Assembly (NCBI RefSeq): GCF_040182365.1
Contig: NZ_CP144460.1
Span: 4,890,935-4,954,934, forward strand
Length of the DNA: 64,000 bases
Source of the DNA: Xanthomonas sp. 10-10
GTDB lineage: Bacteria > Pseudomonadota > Gammaproteobacteria > Xanthomonadales > Xanthomonadaceae
Direction of reading: 5' to 3'
Each line of letters starts with the position of its first letter. Positions within the stretch are counted from its first letter, which is position 1. The notes under the pieces were generated by a model. That model made no database searches. It was not told where the DNA came from and worked only from the letters and a program-made list of their open reading frames with translations. A program made the position numbers and the translations under genes. Positions 10,444-18,866 of the stretch are shown here, in pieces.

Positions 10444-11301
10444 ATGAAACTCGTACGTATTGGCGCCGAAGGCCACGAACGTCCCGGCGTGATCGACACC
10501 GCAGGCCAGATCCGCGACCTGAGCGGCGTGATCGACGATGTCGCCGGTGAGCACCTCACCAACGCCGGCCTCGAAAAGCTGCGCGCAGTGGACCTGTCCA
10601 CCCTGCCGCTGATCGAGGGCAAGCCGCGCTATGGCGCCGCGGTGGGCCGCATCGGCAAGTTCATCTGCGTGGGCTTGAACTATGCCGACCACGCCGCCGA
10701 ATCGGGCATGGACGTGCCGAAGATGCCGATTCTCTTCATGAAGGCCACCACCGCCGTGTGCGGCCCCAACGACACCGTCATCATCCCGCGCGGCTCGGTC
10801 AAGAGCGACTGGGAAGTGGAACTGGGCGTGGTGATCGGCGATATCGCACGCGACGTGTCGGTGGACGAGGCGCTGAACCACGTGGCCGGCTATGCGGTGA
10901 TCAACGACCTGTCCGAACGCGAGTTCCAGCTTGAGCACGGTGGCCAGTGGGTCAAGGGCAAGAGCGCTGACACCTTCGGCCCGATCGGCCCGTGGCTGGT
11001 CACCCGCGATGAAGTGCCGGACCCGCAGAACCTGTCGATGTGGCTGGAGGTCAACGGCCATCGTTACCAGAACGGCAGCACCCGCACGATGGTGTTCGGC
11101 GTGGCCGAACTGGTCAGCCACATCAGCCGCTACATGACGCTGATGCCGGGCGATGTGATCAGCACCGGCACCCCGCCGGGTGTGGGCCTGGGCCAGAAGC
11201 CGCCGGTGTATTTGAAGCCGGGCGATCTGATGGAACTGGAGATCGAAGGACTGGGTCGCCAGCGTCAGCCGGTGGTGGCGCATCCGCGCGATGCGGCCTG
11301 A
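10444..11301 (+). CDS. Fumarylacetoacetate-hydrolase-family 2,4-diketo-3-deoxy-L-fuconate hydrolase
   Basis: 285 residues of the FAH family. Typical motifs are seen: the substrate/metal region GLNYADHAAESGM, the acidic metal ligands in WEVELGVVIG and the C-terminal GDVISTGTPPGVG loop. Predicted to cleave 2,4-diketo-3-deoxy-L-fuconate to pyruvate and L-lactate, ending the pathway. A GGAAG ribosome site lies 5 bp before the ATG. A 225-bp gap separates it from the dehydrogenase gene; no promoter could be assigned there. Confidence 0.9.
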   Translation: MKLVRIGAEGHERPGVIDTAGQIRDLSGVIDDVAGEHLTNAGLEKLRAVDLSTLPLIEGKPRYGAAVGRIGKFICVGLNYADHAAESGMDVPKMPILFMKATTAVCGPNDTVIIPRGSVKSDWEVELGVVIGDIARDVSVDEALNHVAGYAVINDLSEREFQLEHGGQWVKGKSADTFGPIGPWLVTRDEVPDPQNLSMWLEVNGHRYQNGSTRTMVFGVAELVSHISRYMTLMPGDVISTGTPPGVGLGQKPPVYLKPGDLMELEIEGLGRQRQPVVAHPRDAA

Positions 11302-11773
11302 GGCTCCTTTCCCTTTCCAGGATTTCGGTACCGTTGCGTCCCAAGTGGCGCTCAACGCACGTGGCAATGCATCCACACGACGCAGCCTGAAGCCGCTCTC
11401 CCCTCGGGAGAGGGGTTAAGGGGACGTAGCGACGTCTCCGAACAATTCGTCGCGCTGTCGCGCGTTGTTGTTGGACGTGACGTGTCGGCGCTTGTGTTGA
11501 TGCGTCATGCGTATCTTTTGCTGGGGTGTGGCGGCACGTTGAACGACTACGCGCCGGAGCGCGTTGATATCGATGCGTCGTTGATCGTTTGGTGATTTGC
11601 TGATCTGTGTTGCAAACGGATGTGTCACTGCAGCGCTTCAACACTGCCGGCGCTACGCGTTCGTTCCCTCACCCCAACCCCTCTCCCGGTGGGAGAGGGG
11701 CGCAAGCGCAGCTCTGCGCTCACGCTTTTTTGGCCCGTTTTTCCATTTCCCGCTTCCATCGCCCAGGACCTTC
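11302..11773. repeat. Intergenic region with an inverted pair of GGGAGAGG hairpin elements
   Basis: 472 bp between the hydrolase and the fuconate dehydratase genes. A hairpin at 11397-11424 (CTCTCCC, CTC, GGGAGAG, then GGTTAAGGGG) and another at 11666-11700 (ACCCCAACCCCTCTCCC, GGT, GGGAGAGG) are the same short element in opposite orientation. They flank about 240 bp with no recognisable gene. The hairpins could act as attenuators or RNA-stability elements between two same-strand genes. Confidence 0.65.
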
Positions 11774-13096
11774 ATGAGCACCATCGTCGCCCTCGATACC
11801 CACGACGTCCGCTTCCCCACCTCGCGCGAGCTCGATGGGTCGGACGCGATGAATCCCGACCCCGATTACTCGGCCGCCTACGTCGTGCTGCGCACCGATG
11901 CGCCGGATGACCTGGCCGGCTATGGCCTGGTGTTCACCATCGGCCGCGGCAACGATGTGCAGACCGCTGCGGTGGCCGCTCTGGCCGAGCATGTGGTCGG
12001 CCTGTCGGTCGAGGAGGTCATCGCCGACCTGGGCGGCTTCGCGCGCCGGCTCACCAACGACTCGCAGCTGCGCTGGCTGGGCCCGGAAAAGGGCGTGATG
12101 CACATGGCGATCGGCGCGGTGATCAACGCCGCCTGGGATCTGGCCGCACGCACGGCGAAAAAACCGCTGTGGCGCTTTATCGCCGAACTCACGCCCGAGC
12201 AGCTGGTCGATACCATCGACTTCCGCTACCTCACCGACGCGCTCACCCGCGATGAAGCGCTGGCCATGCTGCGCGCCGCGCAGCCGCAGCGCGCACAGCG
12301 CACCGCGCAGTTGATCGAGCAAGGCTATCCGGCCTACACCACGTCGCCCGGCTGGCTCGGTTACTCCGACGAGAAGCTGGTGCGGCTGGCAAAGGAAGCC
12401 GTCGCCGATGGCTTCCGCACCATCAAGCTCAAGGTCGGCGCCAACGTGCAGGACGACGTCCGCCGCTGCCGCCTGGCGCGCGAGGCGATCGGCCCGGACA
12501 TCGCGATGGCGGTGGACGCCAACCAGCGCTGGGACGTGGGCCCGGCGATCGACTGGATGCGCCAGCTGGCCGAATTCGACATCGCCTGGATCGAGGAACC
12601 CACCAGCCCGGACGATGTGCTCGGTCACGCCGCGATCCGCCAGGGCATCACGCCGGTGCCGGTCTCCACCGGCGAACACACCCAGAACCGGGTGGTGTTC
12701 AAGCAGTTGCTGCAGGCCGGTGCGGTCGACCTGATCCAGATCGATGCCGCGCGCGTCGGCGGGGTCAATGAAAACCTCGCCATCCTGCTGCTGGCCGCCA
12801 AGTTCAATGTCCGCGTGTTCCCGCACGCCGGCGGCGTCGGCCTGTGCGAACTGGTGCAGCACCTGGCGATGGCCGACTTCGTGGCCATCACCGGCCAGAT
12901 GGAAGACCGCGCGATCGAATTCGTCGACCATCTGCATCAGCACTTCCTGAACCCGGTGCGCATCCGGCACGGCCGCTATCTGGCCCCGGAGGCGGCGGGT
13001 TTCTCGGCTGAAATGCATGCGTCGTCGATCGCGGAGTTCAGCTATCCGGACGGACGTTTCTGGGTCGAAGATCTGGCCGGCAACGCCAAGGGCTGA
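11774..13096 (+). CDS. fucD: L-fuconate dehydratase (enolase superfamily)
   Basis: Dehydrates L-fuconate to 2-keto-3-deoxy-L-fuconate. 440 residues. The enolase-superfamily signature is complete: KLK at 218-220, metal ligands Asp248 (AVDANQRW) and the Glu residues in WIEEP and STGEHTQN, and catalytic His351 (FPHAGGVG). Lys220 and His351 match the numbering known for the characterised X. campestris enzyme, so confidence is high. The start at 11774 ([15 protein letters not shown]) fits this numbering exactly. The last 42 bp of the gene (13055-13096) also form the head of a tandem repeat that continues for 820 bp downstream. Confidence 0.97.
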   Translation: MSTIVALDTHDVRFPTSRELDGSDAMNPDPDYSAAYVVLRTDAPDDLAGYGLVFTIGRGNDVQTAAVAALAEHVVGLSVEEVIADLGGFARRLTNDSQLRWLGPEKGVMHMAIGAVINAAWDLAARTAKKPLWRFIAELTPEQLVDTIDFRYLTDALTRDEALAMLRAAQPQRAQRTAQLIEQGYPAYTTSPGWLGYSDEKLVRLAKEAVADGFRTIKLKVGANVQDDVRRCRLAREAIGPDIAMAVDANQRWDVGPAIDWMRQLAEFDIAWIEEPTSPDDVLGHAAIRQGITPVPVSTGEHTQNRVVFKQLLQAGAVDLIQIDAARVGGVNENLAILLLAAKFNVRVFPHAGGVGLCELVQHLAMADFVAITGQMEDRAIEFVDHLHQHFLNPVRIRHGRYLAPEAAGFSAEMHASSIAEFSYPDGRFWVEDLAGNAKG

Positions 13097-13917
13097 CCAC
13101 GCAGCCCTCATCCGCCCTACGGGCACCTTCTCCCGCCTGCGGGAGAAGGAAACGGTTGTCTGGCCGGGACTACGATCCGGACGGAACGGCTCAGCCATCC
13201 AGGTGAACGTTGCTGGGTCGACGGCCTGGCCGGCAACGGCAAGGACTGAGCACTCAGCCCCTCATCCGCCCTACGGGCACCTTCTCCCGCCTGCGGGAGA
13301 AGGAAGCGGTTGTCTGGCCGGGACTACGATCCGGACGGAACGGCTCGGCCATCCAGGTGAACGTTTCTGGGTCAGGTCTAGCCGGCAACGGCAAGGACTG
13401 AGCACTCAGCCTCTCATCCGCCATGCCGGCGCCTTCTCCCGCCTGCGGGAGAAGGAAGCGGTTGTCTGGCCGGGACTACGATCCGGACGGAACGGCTCAG
13501 CCATCCAAGTGAACGTTGCTGGGTCGAAGGTCTGGCCGGCAACGGCAAGGACTGAGCACTCAGCCCCTCATCCGCCCTACGGGCACCTTCTCCCGCCTGC
13601 GGGAGAAGGAAGCGGTTGTTTGGCCGGGACTACGATCCGGACGGAACGGCTCAGCCATCCAGGTGAACGTTGCTGGGTCGACGGTCTGGCCGGCAACGGC
13701 AAGGACTGGGCACTCAGCCCCTCATCCGCCCTACGGGCACCTTCTCCCGCCTGCGGGAGAAGGGAACGGGTGTCTGGCCGGGACTACGATCCGGACGGAA
13801 CGGCTCAGCCATCCAGGTGAACGTTGCTGGGTCGACGGTCTGGCCGGCAACGGCAAGGACTGAGCACTCAGCCTCTCATCCGCCATGCGGGCGCCTTCTC
13901 CCGCGCGCGGGAGAAGG
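13055..13917. repeat. 152-154 bp tandem array derived from the fucD 3' end
   Basis: The CGTT(T/G)CTGGGTC landmark occurs at 13055 (inside fucD), 13208, 13362, 13514, 13668 and 13822, giving spacings of 153, 154, 152, 154 and 154 bp. Each unit contains a degraded copy of the last codons and stop of fucD, then a CTCATCCGCC..GGGCACCTTCTCCC..GGGAGAAGG intergenic palindrome, then about 70 bp of linker. The last unit is truncated near 13917. Open frames across the array are by-products of the period and not genes. Confidence 0.93.
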
Positions 13918-14106
13918 GTGTGATTGGCGTTGGCTCAGGTGAGTTATGCGCTTGCGCACCATGTACCCACCGTCGGGCGTCCGCAGCGTGCTGCCGTTTG
14001 CCAGGCCGAAGATGCAGACACAGACGCGCCCACCCGATATCGCCAGGCCGGCCGGACCGCAGCCCCGCCGAACGAATGCCCCCCTTCTCCCGGCCGAACG
14101 AATGCT

Positions 14107-14153
14107 CCCTTCTCCCGCAAGCGGGAGAAGGTGCCCGAAGGGCGGATGAGGGC
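14107..14153. repeat. Xanthomonas-type intergenic palindrome
   Basis: CTTCTCCCGCAAGCGGGAGAAG followed by GTGCCCGAAGGGCGGATGAG: the same two-part element as in the 13.1-13.9 kb array, but in opposite orientation. A shorter broken copy precedes it at about 14080-14100. It ends 4 bp before the stop codon of the mutarotase-like gene and probably terminates or stabilises that transcript. Confidence 0.75.
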
Positions 14154-14157
14154 ACCG

Positions 14158-14517
14158 CTAGCGCTGCGCGTCGATCGCCGCACTCAACGCAAAGATCCGT
14201 CCGGCCTCGCGCCACTTCTCCCCAGCCGCGCTGCCCGGCAGCGGTTTCTGGAACCGCCACATCAAGTCTTCCCAGGCCTGGATCCGAGGATCGGCCGCAT
14301 CGCGCGTGGCCTTGGCCGCCGGATCGTAGTCATCGCCCACCTCCATCAGCATCACCAGCCGATCGCCGCTGCGAAAGATCTCCAGTTCCTGGATGCCGGC
14401 CTGCTGTAGCGAGGCCACCACTTCCGGCCAGACCTCGGTGGGCCGATGCCAGCGCTCGTACTCGGCGATCAACGTCGCATCGTCGTGCAGATCCAGTACA
14501 TAGCAAAGACGCGGCAT
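14158..14517 (-). CDS. L-rhamnose mutarotase-type protein, probable L-fucose mutarotase
   Basis: 119 residues of the RhaM/COG3254 group (dimeric alpha/beta barrel): CYVLDLHDD at the start, the EYERWHRPTEVWPEV helix, GIQELEIFRSGDRLVMLMEV and the C-terminal WEDLMWRFQKPLPG. Such enzymes interconvert the alpha and beta anomers of 6-deoxyhexoses, giving the dehydrogenase the anomer it uses. It lies 2 bp downstream of the permease gene on the same strand, so uptake and anomer conversion are co-expressed. L-fucose rather than L-rhamnose is inferred from the locus. Confidence 0.85.
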   Translation of the reverse strand: MPRLCYVLDLHDDATLIAEYERWHRPTEVWPEVVASLQQAGIQELEIFRSGDRLVMLMEVGDDYDPAAKATRDAADPRIQAWEDLMWRFQKPLPGSAAGEKWREAGRIFALSAAIDAQR

Positions 14518-14519
14518 GC

Positions 14520-15821
14520 TCAGGCTCCGGCAAGTGCAGGCATGACGCGACGTGCGCGCAACGCAAACAGCAGGATCACCGCAAAGCACCCGCCCGGCAC
14601 CACCATCGCCCAGTGGATGCCAGCCATGTCCGACACCGCGCCCATGACTGCGGTGAGCAGTGCACCGCCGATGATGGACATCACCAGCAGGGAGGAGCCC
14701 AGTTTGCGCGCATCGTCGTGCATGCCATCCAGGCCCAGCGCAAAGATGGTCGGGAACATCACCGACATGAACACACTGGCAGCCACCAGCGCGTACAGCC
14801 CGGCCCAGCCCGGCAACGCGATGGCAACCGCGCACAGCACCAGGTTGATCGCGGCAAAACTCGCCAGCAGCTTGGCCGGCGCCAGATAGCGCAGCAACGC
14901 AGTGCCGATAAAGCGGCCAGCCATGAACAACACCAGCGAAATGGTCAGATACGTGGCAGCGGTTTTTTCCGGCGTGCCCGGCACCGCGTCCTGCAGGTAG
15001 CGGATCAGATAACTCCAGATGCCGACCTGCGCGCCCACGTAGAAAAACTGCGCCACCACCGAAAACATGAAGCGCCGATTGCGCAGCAGTTCGCCGAAGC
15101 GTGCGCGTTTGGGCGCCACGCCGCTGTCGCTCTCCGGCGCGCCGGTGGGAAAGCGCACCAGCGCGATCAGGATCGCCCACAGCACCACCACCGCGCCGAT
15201 GATCAGATACGGCATCTGCACGGCGGAGGATTCGGCGGCAAAGAATGCCTCGCGCGCGGCCGGCGCCATCGCGGCCAGTTCGGCCGGCGTGTGCTCCACC
15301 CCGGAGAAGATGAAATGCTGGCCGACCAGCACGCCGGTGATCGAACCCAGGGGATTGAACGCCTGCGCAAGATTCAGCCGGCGCGCCGCGCCGTCGGCCG
15401 GGCCGAGTACCGTGACCAGTGGATTGGCGGTGGTTTCCAGAAACGCCAGGCCGCTGGCGATCACGAACAGGGCCAGCAGGAACAACCAGTACGTATGCAC
15501 CTGCGCAGCCGGGTAGAACAGGAACGCCCCGCACGCATACAGCAGCAACCCGAGCACCACCGCGGCCTTGTAGCTGTAGCGGCGCATGAACATCGCCGCC
15601 GGCATCGCGAACACGAAATAGCCCATGTAGAAGGCGCTCTGCACCAGCCCGGCCTGCAGGTCGCTCAGCTCGAACGCCTTCTTGAACTGTTTGATCAGGA
15701 TGTCGTTGAGGTTGTTGGCCATGCCCCACAAAAAGAACAGGCTGACGATCAACAACAGGGGAACCATGGCGGTACGCGCCAGGTTGCCGCGCGGTGACGC
15801 GGCAATGTCACTGTGATGCAT
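14520..15821 (-). CDS. fucP: L-fucose:H+ symporter (MFS, FucP type)
   Basis: 433 residues, about 12 membrane segments, inner membrane. The FucP-type signature is clear: SLFFLWGMANNLNDILIKQF in TM1, ETTANPLVTVLGP in TM4 and FNPLGS in TM5. These identify the sugar-symporter branch of the major facilitator family that takes up L-fucose and related sugars. It is divergent from the IclR regulator gene, and a strong AT-rich palindrome lies in between. The mutarotase-like gene follows directly. Confidence 0.92.
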   Translation of the reverse strand: MHHSDIAASPRGNLARTAMVPLLLIVSLFFLWGMANNLNDILIKQFKKAFELSDLQAGLVQSAFYMGYFVFAMPAAMFMRRYSYKAAVVLGLLLYACGAFLFYPAAQVHTYWLFLLALFVIASGLAFLETTANPLVTVLGPADGAARRLNLAQAFNPLGSITGVLVGQHFIFSGVEHTPAELAAMAPAAREAFFAAESSAVQMPYLIIGAVVVLWAILIALVRFPTGAPESDSGVAPKRARFGELLRNRRFMFSVVAQFFYVGAQVGIWSYLIRYLQDAVPGTPEKTAATYLTISLVLFMAGRFIGTALLRYLAPAKLLASFAAINLVLCAVAIALPGWAGLYALVAASVFMSVMFPTIFALGLDGMHDDARKLGSSLLVMSIIGGALLTAVMGAVSDMAGIHWAMVVPGGCFAVILLFALRARRVMPALAGA

Positions 15822-15893
15822 GCGACCGATCCCCTCCCAAGGCTGTGGCGCTTGCGTTGCAATCCCGCGAGCGTACTGCGCACGCCAACGCCA

Positions 15894-15924
15894 TGCAAAT
15901 ATAAAATCTTTGTTTATATTTGCA
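15894..15924. promoter_or_regulatory. Palindromic operator for the IclR-type fucose regulator (predicted)
   Basis: Perfect 12-bp inverted repeat TGCAAATATAAA (15894-15905) and TTTATATTTGCA (15913-15924) with a 7-nt spacer. It is strikingly AT-rich in a 65% GC region. It sits between the divergent permease and IclR genes, 73 bp upstream of the permease start. The position, symmetry and neighbouring regulator make it the likely binding site; operator overlap with the permease promoter is probable. Confidence 0.8.
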
Positions 15925-16000
15925 CGCGAGCACCCAACCTGACCCGTGCCGGCGATGCCTGTACCCTGGCGCGCCGCACCTTGCCTGGAACCGCAAACGG

Positions 16001-16750
16001 ATGAGCCCCGAACCTGCCAAGTACCGCGCGCCGGCCCTGGACAAGGGGCTTGATATCCTCGAACTGCTCGCCCGCCAGGCGCAGCCGATGAGCATGGGCG
16101 CGATCTCGCAAGGCATCGGCCGCTCGCGCGGGGAGATCTTCCGCATGCTGCAGGTGCTGGAGGAGCGCGGCTATCTCACCCGCGACGGCGAAGGCGACTA
16201 CGTGCTGACCAACCGGCTGTTCATGCTCGGCATGCAGCAGCCGCCCGTGCAGAGCATCAGCGAAGCGGCATTGCCGGTGATGCGGCGGCTGGCCGATGCG
16301 ATCTATCAACCCTGCCACCTGGTGGCGCCGTCCGGCGACCAGATCGTGGTAATCGCGCAGATGGACGTGCCCAGCGACCTTGGCCTGGTGGTGCGCCCGG
16401 GCCATCGCCGCCCGCTGACCCATTCCAGTTCCGGGCTGGTGTTGTTCGCCTTCCAGCAGCCGGACGTGCAGGCGCGCTGGCTGGAGATGCTCGACGCCAG
16501 CGAGGTGCCGTTCGAGCGCGCGCAATTCCTGGCCGCCGCCGCGCAGGCGCGCCGCGATGGCTACGCCATGCAACCCAGCGAAGCGGTGGTAGGCGTGGTC
16601 GATCTGACCGCGCCGATCCTGCAAGGCGGCAGTGCCGCCTACACGCTCACGGTCCCCTTCATCGAACGGCGCCCCGCACTGGTGAGCCCGCAAGCGGCCT
16701 TGCAAGCACTGCGTGCGGCAACCGCCGAGATTTCCAGCGGGCTGCACTAG
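16001..16750 (+). CDS. IclR-family transcriptional regulator of L-fucose genes
   Basis: 249 residues: an N-terminal winged helix (about 10-70; ALDKGLDILELLARQAQPMS, then the recognition region ISQGIGRSRGEIFRMLQVLE) and a C-terminal IclR effector domain. Proteins of this family usually repress sugar-acid genes and release DNA on binding a pathway intermediate. It is divergent from the fucose permease, with a 31-bp palindrome in the shared promoter. The effector (fucose, fuconate or a keto acid) is unknown. The ATG at 16001 gives a standard family N-terminus. Confidence 0.9.
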   Translation: MSPEPAKYRAPALDKGLDILELLARQAQPMSMGAISQGIGRSRGEIFRMLQVLEERGYLTRDGEGDYVLTNRLFMLGMQQPPVQSISEAALPVMRRLADAIYQPCHLVAPSGDQIVVIAQMDVPSDLGLVVRPGHRRPLTHSSSGLVLFAFQQPDVQARWLEMLDASEVPFERAQFLAAAAQARRDGYAMQPSEAVVGVVDLTAPILQGGSAAYTLTVPFIERRPALVSPQAALQALRAATAEISSGLH

Positions 16751-16759
16751 CAGCACGCA

Positions 16760-17485
16760 GCCCGGCGCTGCTGGCCGATATCGATGTGCTGCAACAGGCC
16801 TATGGCGCGCTGCATCCGGGCCTGTACCGCTAAGCGACCGAACAGCAGATCGCACAACGCTTCGCCGACCTGCGCGCCGAACTCGAACACGGCAGCAACG
16901 ACGCCAAGCGCATTGCACGGATGGAGGTGCTGGGGCTTGCGCGCATCGATGCCTTCGATGTGTATCTGCCGCTGCTGTTTCCGCAGATTTCCGCCAACCC
17001 GGTGCCGCAGGTGCGCACGCCCGGTACAACCGTGCAACGCGCGCTACGGGTAACGGCATCGACACGACACAGCGCAACGCGATGGCGCCCCCAGCGTGTA
17101 CGCGACAGCAGCACCGGCCTGGACGCTGGCGATGGACAGCGGCCGGGTGTTCGTATTGACCAGCGCCGATAACAGTTCGGCCACCTTCGAGTTTGCGCAG
17201 CAACTCCAACGCAATGGTGTGGGCACGCTGGTCGGCCAACCCACCGGTGGCAACCTGCGCGGCATCAACGGCAGCGCGTTTTTCTTTTTGCACATGCCCA
17301 ACTCGAAGATCGAAGTGGATCTGCCGCCGGTCGGGCAGGTTCCAACCAGCGCGCAACCCGATCGCGGCGTAGTGCCGGACGTGCCGGTACAGATCACCGT
17401 GCAGGATCTGCAGGACGGCCGGGATGTGGAACTGGAGACTGTTCGCGCCCTGCTGGGTCGCCAGCAGGTGCAGCCGACACGATGA
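16760..17485 (+). pseudogene. Degraded S41 (tail-specific) peptidase gene
   Basis: A family-S41 peptidase remnant. Translation before 16831 gives a typical N-terminal domain start (DIDVLQQAYGALHPGLYR), which is interrupted by a TAA at 16831-16833. Reading continues in the same frame (RFADLRAELEHG, later RIDAFDVYLPLL), then shifts frame near 17090, after which the C-terminal catalytic-domain half is readable to 17485 (VFVLTSADNSSATFEF, LVGQPTGGNLRGINGS, PDRGVVPDVPV). The gene is much shorter than intact homologues, so internal deletions are likely as well as the stop and frameshift. It lies directly after the IclR gene and is surely non-functional. Confidence 0.8.
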
Positions 17486-17649
17486 CAGCACAACCATCGA
17501 GCCGTGGGCTCACTCATGTTTTTGCCAACCGTCCTACTGCGGTTGCACCCCGCAAACTGCCGCTGCATAGCCACGGCTATAAAGATCAGACCGACCTTCG
17601 CGTGCGGGCAAAACGCCCGAAAGCGGGTTTTGCGTTGTTACACTGCGCG

Positions 17650-17756
17650 CCCCTTGGGGAGTAGCCTGCTTTCGTTCATCGAAAGCGCCTGCGTCAACAT
17701 ACTCGGCCATTGCGCCGTGGTGCAGGCAACCAATCGTGGTTTGGCGAGACCAGCGG
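17650..17756 (+). promoter_or_regulatory. yybP-ykoY Mn2+ riboswitch upstream of mntP
   Basis: The conserved pieces occur in order: GGGGAGTAGC (17656-17665), GTCAACATACTCGGCC (from 17692), GTGGTGCAGGCAAC and GGCGAGACC (near 17743-17751). This is the yybP-ykoY aptamer pattern, which senses Mn2+; the Xanthomonas oryzae member upstream of mntP is a well-studied example. It ends about 70 bp before the mntP start, so it probably controls that gene by exposing the ribosome site or allowing read-through when Mn2+ is high. A GCAAAAC/GTTTTGC hairpin at about 17612-17635 lies just upstream. Confidence 0.9.
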
Positions 17757-17823
17757 CATGCGCGTACGACGACGGTTGGCGCGGGCGCATGCCGTTGTGA
17801 TCGTGCCCAACCCGAGAGTGTCG

Positions 17824-18405
17824 ATGTCTCCTTTTTCCATTGTGTTGATCGGTTTTGCGATGTCTACCGATGCGTTTGCCGCAGCGATCGGCAAGGGCGC
17901 GGCGATGCGCAAACCGCAATGGCGCGATGCGCTGCGGGCCGGTCTGATCTTCGGCAGTATTGAGGCGATCACCCCGGTGATCGGCTGGCTGTTGGGGCGC
18001 GCCGCGTCCAGCCACCTGCGTGCGTTCGATCACTGGATTGCCTTCGTGCTGCTCGGCGGCCTGGGCCTGCACATGATTGTGGCCGGCCTGCGTGCAGATC
18101 CCGACGACGCCGATGCGTCGGCCGATGCTCCGAAGAAAAATGGCCTGCTGGCCCTGGCTGCCACCGGCTTTGCCACCAGCATCGATGCGATGGCGGTGGG
18201 CGTGAGCCTGGCGTTTCTGGATGTGCACATCGGCGTGGTGGCCGTGGTGGTCGGCCTGTGCACCTTCAGCATGGTCACCGCCGGCATCATGCTGGGCCGC
18301 GTGCTCGGCAACCTGATCGGCAAACGCGCCGAGATTCTCGGCGGCGTGATCCTGGTGATCGTTGGCAGCGTCATTCTCTACGAACACTTGAGCGGCGCTG
18401 CGTAA
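17824..18405 (+). CDS. mntP: Manganese efflux pump MntP
   Basis: 193 residues with six membrane segments; exports Mn2+ across the inner membrane. The two halves each carry the family's Ser/Thr-Asp motif ([16 protein letters not shown] near 13-28, [17 protein letters not shown] near 118-134). The start at 17824 gives the usual [11 protein letters not shown]; an upstream frame extension overlaps the riboswitch and is not used. Expression is almost certainly Mn2+-dependent through the riboswitch 70 bp upstream. A 70-bp palindrome lies 12 bp after the stop. Confidence 0.96.
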   Translation: MSPFSIVLIGFAMSTDAFAAAIGKGAAMRKPQWRDALRAGLIFGSIEAITPVIGWLLGRAASSHLRAFDHWIAFVLLGGLGLHMIVAGLRADPDDADASADAPKKNGLLALAATGFATSIDAMAVGVSLAFLDVHIGVVAVVVGLCTFSMVTAGIMLGRVLGNLIGKRAEILGGVILVIVGSVILYEHLSGAA

Positions 18406-18417
18406 ATAGCCATGCAT

Positions 18418-18487
18418 CGTAGGAGCGCGCTGGCGCGCGATGCGGCTTTATCGATAAAGCCTCATCGCGCGCCAGCGCGCTCCTACG
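18418..18487. repeat. 70-bp near-perfect palindrome (GTAGGAGCGC type)
   Basis: Two arms of about 35 bp beginning CGTAGGAGCGCGCTGGCGCG, meeting at TC|GA (18452/18453), with only one mismatched pair. This belongs to the GTAGGAGCGC repetitive palindromes spread through Xanthomonas and relatives. It lies downstream of mntP and probably acts as a transcript-end hairpin. Confidence 0.9.
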
Positions 18488-18580
18488 TCGCATGGCCTTG
18501 CTGTTCGCGCGTGAGGCAGTACCGCACTTTAATCAATGCGTGCATCTCTGCATATCGCGGTACTGCACGCAATGCGCTGG

Positions 18581-18703
18581 CTCAACGCTTTTCGCATTGT
18601 GATGCGCACTCGGGAACGCCCATAGCGCGGCAGGCTCCACCGGTTTGGTCAGCAAGCGATCACCGCGTTCGTGCGCAGGTTGCTCGAACTCATTGCGACC
18701 ATC
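18581..18703 (-). pseudogene. Vestigial copy of the hybrid-kinase C-terminus
   Basis: Translated on the minus strand, 18703 down to about 18584 reads DGRNEFEQPAHERGDRLLTK, then PVEPAALWAFPSAHHNAKS. This aligns almost residue for residue with the last 40 residues of the adjacent hybrid kinase (DGRDELKQLARERGYRLLTK, then PVKPASLRAFLSAYHDAKK). No further upstream homology is seen. It is the remains of a tandem duplication, 165 bp beyond the end of the intact gene, with a palindrome between the two copies. Confidence 0.8.
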
Positions 18704-18778
18704 GTGTGCGCACGCTCAATTGCTGGATCAACCCGGCGTGGTGCGATGCGTTCTGATCGCATCATGCCACCGTTTTTT

Positions 18779-18844
18779 CGTAGGAGCGCACTTGAGCGCG
18801 ACGAGCGTGATCGACCATGGCTCGCCGCGCAGGCACGCTCCTGC
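18779..18844. repeat. Degenerate GTAGGAGCGC palindrome
   Basis: Starts CGTAGGAGCGCACTTGAGCG and ends GGCACGCTCCTGCAC; an imperfect, more diverged relative of the palindrome at 18418-18487. It separates the vestigial kinase fragment from the end of the intact kinase gene. Confidence 0.75.
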
Positions 18845-18866
18845 ACTGCATTCGGGTAACTAGCCT

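Noticed and set aside
13055-13917. CRISPR-like array
   Set aside because: The repeats are about 153 bp long and contiguous, with no spacers of constant size and no cas genes; they are homologous along their full length.
13017-13942. Several open frames across the 153-bp repeats
   Set aside because: They share one peptide pattern that follows the repeat period and have no independent starts or domains.
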